From contig NC_064824.1 in the NCBI RefSeq assembly GCF_024166365.1, positions 129,881,108-129,945,107 on the forward strand: 64,000 nucleotides of DNA, in the 5' to 3' direction. Positions within the stretch are counted from its first letter, which is position 1, and the number at the start of each line of letters is the position of its first letter. Of the stretch, positions 61,601-64,000 are shown one piece after another. Both the position numbers and the translations under genes were made by a program. The notes below the pieces were generated by a model. It did no database searches and was not told where the DNA came from. It saw only the letters and a program-made list of their open reading frames with translations. The DNA comes from Elephas maximus indicus (Eukaryota; Chordata; Mammalia; Proboscidea; Elephantidae).

Positions 61601-61886
61601 GGGTAGCGTTCTTTTCTATATAGTTCTGTTTGTTCCTTTTTCTGTAAATGAAACTTTTGTGTTTGTAATAATTCTTTTTGACAAGTTGTTACGCTTTATA
61701 AGAATCTGATTGCTCCATGCATTAAAACTTAATTTTGTTTTGTTTTTCACTTAGATAATCAAACTCAATAGACGCCTACAACTTCTAGAAGAGGAGAACA
61801 AAGAACGTGCTAAAAGAGAAATGGTCATGTATTCAATTACTGTAGCATTCTGGCTGCTTAATAGCTGGCTCTGGTTTCGCCGCTAG
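31573..61886 (+). CDS. MFF: MFF, mitochondrial fission factor (9 coding exons)
   Basis: The protein is a tail-anchored receptor on the outer mitochondrial and peroxisomal membranes that recruits the GTPase DRP1. Exons: 31573-31610, 32571-32791, 33940-34109, 43355-43443, 46615-46689, 50895-51053, 56487-56546, 59800-59884 and 61755-61886. They total 1029 bases, 342 codons plus stop, with all phases compatible. The N-terminal third holds the DRP1-binding segments (residues about 18-80). Ser155 (RERSMSE) and Ser172 (VRNDSM), the reported AMPK sites, are present. A Leu/Glu-rich coiled coil (about 290-320) precedes the single C-terminal membrane segment (322-340) ending WFRR. Three middle exons are in-frame cassettes. 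An internal ATG at 32611 (Met27) is the start of shorter human isoforms. No frameshift or lost key residue is seen. Confidence 0.97.
32571..32791 (+). CDS. MFF: MFF exon encoding DRP1-binding region
   Basis: The 221-base exon lies between TTGCCCACAG and GTATTT. It begins G-ATG, so residue 14 is Met (Val in human as remembered). It covers [11 protein letters not shown], the Met27 start and [16 protein letters not shown], and ends in IVVAG with Gly split. Confidence 0.97.
32955..33745 (-). repeat. L1M LINE 3' region
   Basis: Antisense old L1 phrases: TATAATTTACACATGCCAAAT, TCAGTAATATTCCATTGTAT and TAGGAGTAAGACTGCTGTGA. Not coding. Confidence 0.7.
33940..34109 (+). CDS. MFF: MFF exon
   Basis: The 170-base exon follows a very long T tract ending GTCTCTAAG. 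It encodes [18 protein letters not shown] and [18 protein letters not shown], and ends on a whole codon before GTAAGT. Confidence 0.97.
34543..36828 (+). mobile_element. MaLR (class III) provirus, LTR-internal-LTR
   Basis: 5' LTR 34543-34935, internal region 34936-36421 and 3' LTR 36422-36828. A perfect 5-bp duplication CTACT flanks the element at 34538-34542 and 36829-36833. The internal part begins GAATTTGATACC and has the MaLR phrase TTTTGGAATTGGGTAACGGG. It ends in a purine tract before the 3' LTR. MaLRs are non-autonomous. The open frames at 35258-35758 and 35497-36084 lie in internal sequence, share no recognisable retroviral domain and are not genes. It lies in an MFF intron in the sense direction. 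Confidence 0.88.
37210..37545 (+). repeat. RTE/BovB LINE 3' end
   Basis: An open frame across 37243-37518 holds [19 protein letters not shown], the C-terminal part of the RTE protein. The tail TTGATGGCACCTAACAACAAC follows. The fragment is truncated, so no function remains. Confidence 0.85.
38205..38405 (+). repeat. MIR SINE
   Basis: Good MIR core: TTTGCCACTTAACATGAACT, TGGGCAAGTTACTCAACATT and GTAATGTGCTTAGCACACA, in order. Confidence 0.8.
38745..39413 (+). mobile_element. MER5-type hAT transposon split by an L1 insertion
   Basis: The left part, 38745-38900, matches MER5 (AGATAATTCTTTGTTGTGG and CTACTAGATGCCAGTAGCA). The right part, 39347-39413, ends in the terminal inverted repeat GAAAACCACTG. 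The two parts are separated by an L1 with its own duplication. Confidence 0.75.
38901..39346 (+). repeat. L1M 3' end inserted in MER5
   Basis: The sequence runs from CCAAAAGGTGGAAACAACC through ACATGGATGAACCTTGAAAA to TTGTGACAATTTAAGAAAG. A 14-bp duplication, AAAAATGTCTCCAG (38887-38900) and AAAAATGTCTTCAG (39347-39360), flanks it with one mismatch. Confidence 0.85.
39414..41020 (+). pseudogene. STIP1: STIP1 (HOP co-chaperone) processed pseudogene, decayed
   Basis: Intronless, frameshifted sequence collinear with STIP1, the TPR co-chaperone linking HSP70 and HSP90. In order: AKK-type TPR1 remnant near 39420, PNLYQ near 39598, IMTTLSVL at 39728-39751, an acidic run near 39770, LEE-N-GNVCFQ near 39990, KAAALEA at 40160-40180, AMDVYQK at 40199-40219, SEHLK at 40414-40428 and KLMDV near 40460. 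The frame changes several times and stops are frequent, so no protein is possible. The former 3' UTR continues to AATAAA at 40995-41000, with no poly(A) left. The 5' end is truncated at about codon 45, directly beside the MER5 end. It lies in an MFF intron. The assignment rests on recalled human STIP1. Confidence 0.88.
40613..40848 (+). repeat. Tandem duplication, period 120 bp, in the pseudogene's 3' UTR
   Basis: 40613-40728 and 40733-40848 align over 116 bp with two differences, both T in the first copy and C in the second (near 40654/40774 and 40701/40821). Confidence 0.95.
41021..42378 (+). other. MFF intron, nothing recognised
   Basis: AT-rich sequence with an A run near 41430. No exon, RNA gene or clear repeat is seen. 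Confidence 0.55.
42379..42915 (+). mobile_element. Solo LTR, class III-like
   Basis: The 537-bp unit starts TGTTCTGGTTATC and ends GATGCCCACA, with a perfect 5-bp duplication ACTAT at 42374-42378 and 42916-42920. The interior resembles an old mammalian ERVL/MaLR-group LTR; I cannot name the subfamily. No coding sequence. Confidence 0.7.
43355..43443 (+). CDS. MFF: MFF exon with the AMPK-site region
   Basis: The 89-base exon lies between GCATTAACAG and GTGAGT. It encodes [18 protein letters not shown] and QLVRNDS, so it holds Ser155 and Ser172. The last two bases, AT, start residue 173, whose identity depends on which exon follows. Confidence 0.97.
44853..45006 (-). repeat. AfroSINE
   Basis: Well-preserved minus-strand copy from AACCCGTTGCCGTTGAGTC to CACCAGGGCTCC. 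Confidence 0.92.
46096..46303 (+). repeat. AfroSINE, subfamily with GGGAGAAAGATGTGGCAG block
   Basis: This subfamily has an extra central segment, also seen at 60528 and 16713. It lies about 300 bp upstream of an MFF cassette exon. Confidence 0.9.
46615..46689 (+). CDS. MFF: MFF cassette exon, 75 bases
   Basis: It encodes [16 protein letters not shown] and ISAPDY. The acceptor has almost no pyrimidine tract (TTATTATTTAAG), which fits regulated inclusion. Its length is a multiple of three and it starts and ends in the same phase. Confidence 0.95.
46690..50894 (+). other. MFF intron, few recognisable features
   Basis: Poly-A/T runs near 48165 and 49628 and AT-rich sequence. No repeat family, exon or RNA gene that I can name. 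Sequence at about 49200-50100 is less AT-rich but has no sustained open frame. Confidence 0.5.
50895..51053 (+). CDS. MFF: MFF cassette exon, 159 bases
   Basis: It encodes [20 protein letters not shown] and [18 protein letters not shown], between ATGTAAACAG and GTGATT. It is in frame whether included or skipped. Confidence 0.97.
52321..52472 (-). repeat. AfroSINE
   Basis: Minus-strand copy. AGCTGCA lies on both sides as a short target duplication. Confidence 0.88.
52488..52642 (-). repeat. AfroSINE
   Basis: Second minus-strand copy 15 bp further on, ending CACCAGGGCCC. The CTGCATGATAGCCC flank after it resembles the flank before the first SINE. Confidence 0.88.
55220..55250 (-). repeat. SINE 3' scrap
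   Basis: Only the 3' terminal stretch (GTGCCATTGAGTCAAGTCCG) remains. Confidence 0.6.
56487..56546 (+). CDS. MFF: MFF cassette exon, 60 bases
   Basis: It encodes [19 protein letters not shown] between split Arg codons, after CCGCCTTAG and before GTAAAT. It keeps frame if skipped. Confidence 0.97.
58030..58300 (+). repeat. Afrotherian L1 3' UTR fragment
   Basis: It contains AGACAATACACAATACAGG, CTGGACTAAACCAAAAGCAA and GGACATCTAAGTCAGTTGGC, matching parts of the other L1 tails here. Truncated at both ends. Confidence 0.7.
59122..59461 (+). repeat. 60-bp perfect direct repeat, 280 bp apart
   Basis: 59122-59181 and 59402-59461 are identical over 60 bases. The second copy is directly preceded, through a shared GCCAA, by a 19-base copy of 58741-58759, so 59388-59461 is a composite of two local sequences. 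Confidence 0.95.
59600..59632. repeat. (TA)n microsatellite
   Basis: Alternating TA tract about 170 bp upstream of an MFF exon. Confidence 0.8.
59800..59884 (+). CDS. MFF: MFF exon
   Basis: The 85-base exon lies between TACCTGCTAG and GTATTC. It encodes [19 protein letters not shown] and AASLRRQ, the run into the coiled coil. Confidence 0.97.
60085..60515. repeat. Unclassified old repeat-like segment
   Basis: Phrases such as GATTCCCTAGAAAGCAGATTC and GAAAGTTTATTGGAGAATGC recur in old mammalian interspersed repeats. I cannot name the family or find its ends. Confidence 0.35.
60528..60740 (+). repeat. AfroSINE
   Basis: Copy of the GGGAGAAAGATGTGATGG subfamily, ending in repeated GGTTT. Confidence 0.88.
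60887..61084 (-). repeat. AfroSINE
   Basis: Minus-strand copy of the longer form, from CACTGCCATCGAGTTG to GGTGCCACCAGGTCTCC. Confidence 0.9.
61112..61449. mobile_element. Tigger/MER2-like non-autonomous DNA transposon
   Basis: The left end CAGTCATGCGCTGCATAATG pairs imperfectly with the right end, whose reverse complement reads CAGTCATGTGTTGCTTAACG. TA lies on both sides (61110-61111 and 61450-61451), as for Tc1/mariner elements. The interior has a GC-rich CTG/CAG-like patch. The 151-codon minus-strand frame over it is not a known protein. Confidence 0.75.
61755..61886 (+). CDS. MFF: MFF last coding exon, coiled coil and membrane anchor
   Basis: It encodes 43 residues: [19 protein letters not shown], a coiled coil, then a hydrophobic segment [14 protein letters not shown] and RR before TAG at 61884-61886. 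This tail anchors the protein in the outer membrane. Confidence 0.98.
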   Translation: MIKLNRRLQLLEEENKERAKREMVMYSITVAFWLLNSWLWFRR

Positions 61887-62625
61887 AGGTAACCTCAGCT
61901 CTCAAAAATATTTGTCCCAACAGCTAGAAATATAAAGAATTTGTAAACTTCTTTGTTTCTGTCTCTGCATTGTATGCCGTTTTATAGTCCATGCTCTGGA
62001 AATGTATTTCTCCGAGAAAGGAGGGGAACAACCTAGGTGTCCAGAAGTGAAGGTATACTCGTCACTCGGCTGTGTTCACTTTTACCCAGTTCTGCAGTAA
62101 CACGTACATGAGATCTCCCTCTGTGTGTTTTGTACATAGACCCCAGTTTGTCTTAGAAACGGATTGATTCTTTGCCTATCAGCCTGCACAACTAATTCTC
62201 TAAATGGGAGAGAGAGTGCGTAGTGGATAGATGTAAGAAAAGATCTGTAAAAGAAAAACAATTATTTTGTCCTGTTTCTCAAACACTGTTAGGTGAAACA
62301 GTTTTTGTTACTAGACATTTTTTGCATCCACAGGTCAACATTAACACTTTTGAAGTCATGATCAGGTGCCAGATTTAAGAAAATCAAGCCACCTAGTATC
62401 TCATGATTGTCTTTATTAAGCAGCTGTACAGATTAAAATAATTCCTAACATTTCAGCAGTTTATCTAATATGTGTGCCATGTGTGCATCCTTATTTTCAT
62501 TTTAGTTTTGCAGTTGGTTTTCTATAAAATACATTTTTTACTAAGCCCATGTGTGAATGATTTTAAAATTGACAGAATAAGGTCCGGATGTAGTGTATTT
62601 AATAAACTGTCAACCAAAGCAACGT
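61887..62625 (+). other. MFF: MFF 3' UTR (predicted)
   Basis: About 740 bases to the AATAAA at 62601-62606, with no repeat inside. T-rich sequence follows. Confidence 0.7.
62601..62606 (+). terminator. MFF: MFF polyadenylation signal (predicted)
   Basis: AATAAA in TATTTAATAAACTGTC, followed by GTTTGTGT at about +20, a typical downstream element. Confidence 0.7.
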
Positions 62626-62980
62626 TTGTGTATCGAAAGATTTTATTTTATCGTATTGTGCTGTGAGCAATACTACGTATCATATTAGGCCTGAATGTGA
62701 GTCTTCAGGTATGAATCTGCGTTTTACATGAACCTGAATCTTCCTGTCTCAGGAGCAAGTAAAGCAGGTAATGACCTGGCAGGTGGCAAGAGCCTGTTTT
62801 GCTTCCTTTCAAATCTTCGTCCTGGTAGTGGTGGGCACTGGTCGCATTGTAGGTGGTTTTCTAATTTGTAGTATCCATAAAGTGGTTCAGATTAAAATAT
62901 TTGTTGAGTTGGGTGGGGTTGTGTATACATTTTTCAGTGTAGTATTTAGTTGCTAATACACTAAATACATATGCAAATAC

Positions 62981-63404
62981 CTTATATGCATGCGAAACCT
63001 GGACAGTGACTAAGGAAGACCTAAGAAGAGTTGACACCTTTGAATTAGGATGTTGGCGAAGAATATCGAATATCCCGTGGACTGCCAAAAGAACAAACGA
63101 ATCTGTCTTGGAAGAAGTACAGCCAGAATGCTCCTTAGAAGTGATGATGGCACGACTTCCTCTCATGTACTTTGGACATGTTATCAGGAGGGATCAGTCC
63201 CTGGAGAAAGACATCATACTTGGCAAAGTAGAGGGTCAGCGAGAAGGGAACACCCTCAAGGAGATAGATTGACACAGTGGCTGCAACGATGGGCTCAAAC
63301 ATAGCATCAATTATGAGGATGGCTCAGGACCAGGTAGCATTTCATTCTGTTGTACATAGGGTGGCTATGAGTCGGAACCGACTCGATGCCACCTAACAAC
63401 AACA
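62981..63404 (+). repeat. RTE/BovB LINE 3' end
   Basis: The frame at 63006-63272 reads EDLRRVDTFELGCWRRISN and [14 protein letters not shown] before it is broken. The tail ends GAGTCGGAACCGACTCGATG and CACCTAACAACAACA. GCAAATAC at 62973-62980 and 63405-63412 may be its target duplication. Confidence 0.88.
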
Positions 63405-63412
63405 GCAAATAC

Positions 63413-64000
63413 TAAATTTTATGAGAAATAAACCCACCAAGTCCTGGGAGCCTTTTACTTCTCCAGACAACTTGAAGTAGGTGCAGTATCCTCCACACAT
63501 CTTAAGTGTCTTTCTGCTGAGTCAGTGAGCTTTGGGAACGACAGCTGAGGGAAATTCTTTAGATATAAACCCATATAAACCCATATACGTAGATTTAATG
63601 TTTCTGTTCTTCTCCTCTGGTCCCCCTGCCCCCGAAAAAGACACTAGAAGATTCTTCTGCATACATCTTAGGTTTATAATGAGTTTGATGACAAATTTTG
63701 CCCCATGAAAATCTTCTGTCTTTTGATATTATTTAATGATGCAATTATATTAACTCTGAATGTATGTATCTCTCTCTATATATATATCAGAAGATAATTT
63801 CTGTGAGTGAACCTCCCAGTTGAAACCAGAAATAATGATAAAAGTGATGGATAAAATATAAAAAGCCCCTCTTTTTCCAAGCAGTCATGAAAGGATTCCA
63901 CAAAGACCAAAAATGAAGTGAAAGCAGGAATCCTGGGAGATAATGCAAGCACAGAAACCATCTTTCCCCCTGGTCATTTTTCGCCAGACTGAAGACCTTG
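63413..64000. other. Sequence downstream of MFF
   Basis: A TA microsatellite lies near 63776. No gene or named repeat is seen. Confidence 0.5.

Overview
This window is mammalian nuclear DNA, almost certainly from an afrotherian and most likely an elephant. Manatee, dugong or hyrax cannot be excluded. The evidence is the repeat content: about 30 copies of the afrotherian tRNA-derived SINE (AfroSINE), several RTE/BovB-type LINE fragments that share the SINE's 3' tail, and L1 3' ends of an afrotherian type. Both genes are read from splice-correct exons. Comparisons with human proteins are from memory.

Layout. Positions 1-16339 hold the 3' part of COL4A3 (+ strand). Eleven exons, probably 42-52 of 52, encode the end of the Gly-X-Y triple helix and the complete NC1 domain. 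A 3' UTR of about 3.6 kb follows, to a polyadenylation signal at 19927, with three SINEs and two old DNA-transposon fragments in it. Positions 19950-26590 are intergenic and filled with SINEs, two MaLR-type solo LTRs and L2. A CpG island at about 26590-27175 is the promoter of MFF (+ strand), which runs to a polyadenylation signal at 62601. The nine coding exons of MFF join into 342 codons plus a stop, the length I recall for human isoform 1. Positions 62630-64000 hold an RTE 3' end and no gene. The order COL4A3 then MFF on the same strand matches human 2q36.3.

The two genes do unrelated jobs. COL4A3 makes the alpha3 chain of basement-membrane collagen IV. MFF is the tail-anchored receptor that recruits DRP1 for mitochondrial and peroxisomal fission. 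They are simply neighbours.

The most interesting content is structural. It includes a long imperfect inverted duplication just upstream of a collagen exon, and a MaLR provirus with an intact 5-bp target-site duplication. A SINE lies nested inside a solo LTR whose target-site duplication is still legible. A decayed STIP1 processed pseudogene carries a very young 120-bp-period tandem duplication. Near MFF's penultimate exon there is a 74-bp segment assembled from two nearby sequences through a 5-bp microhomology. I see no unknown gene system here. The candidate novelties are rearrangements and lineage-specific changes in the two known proteins.
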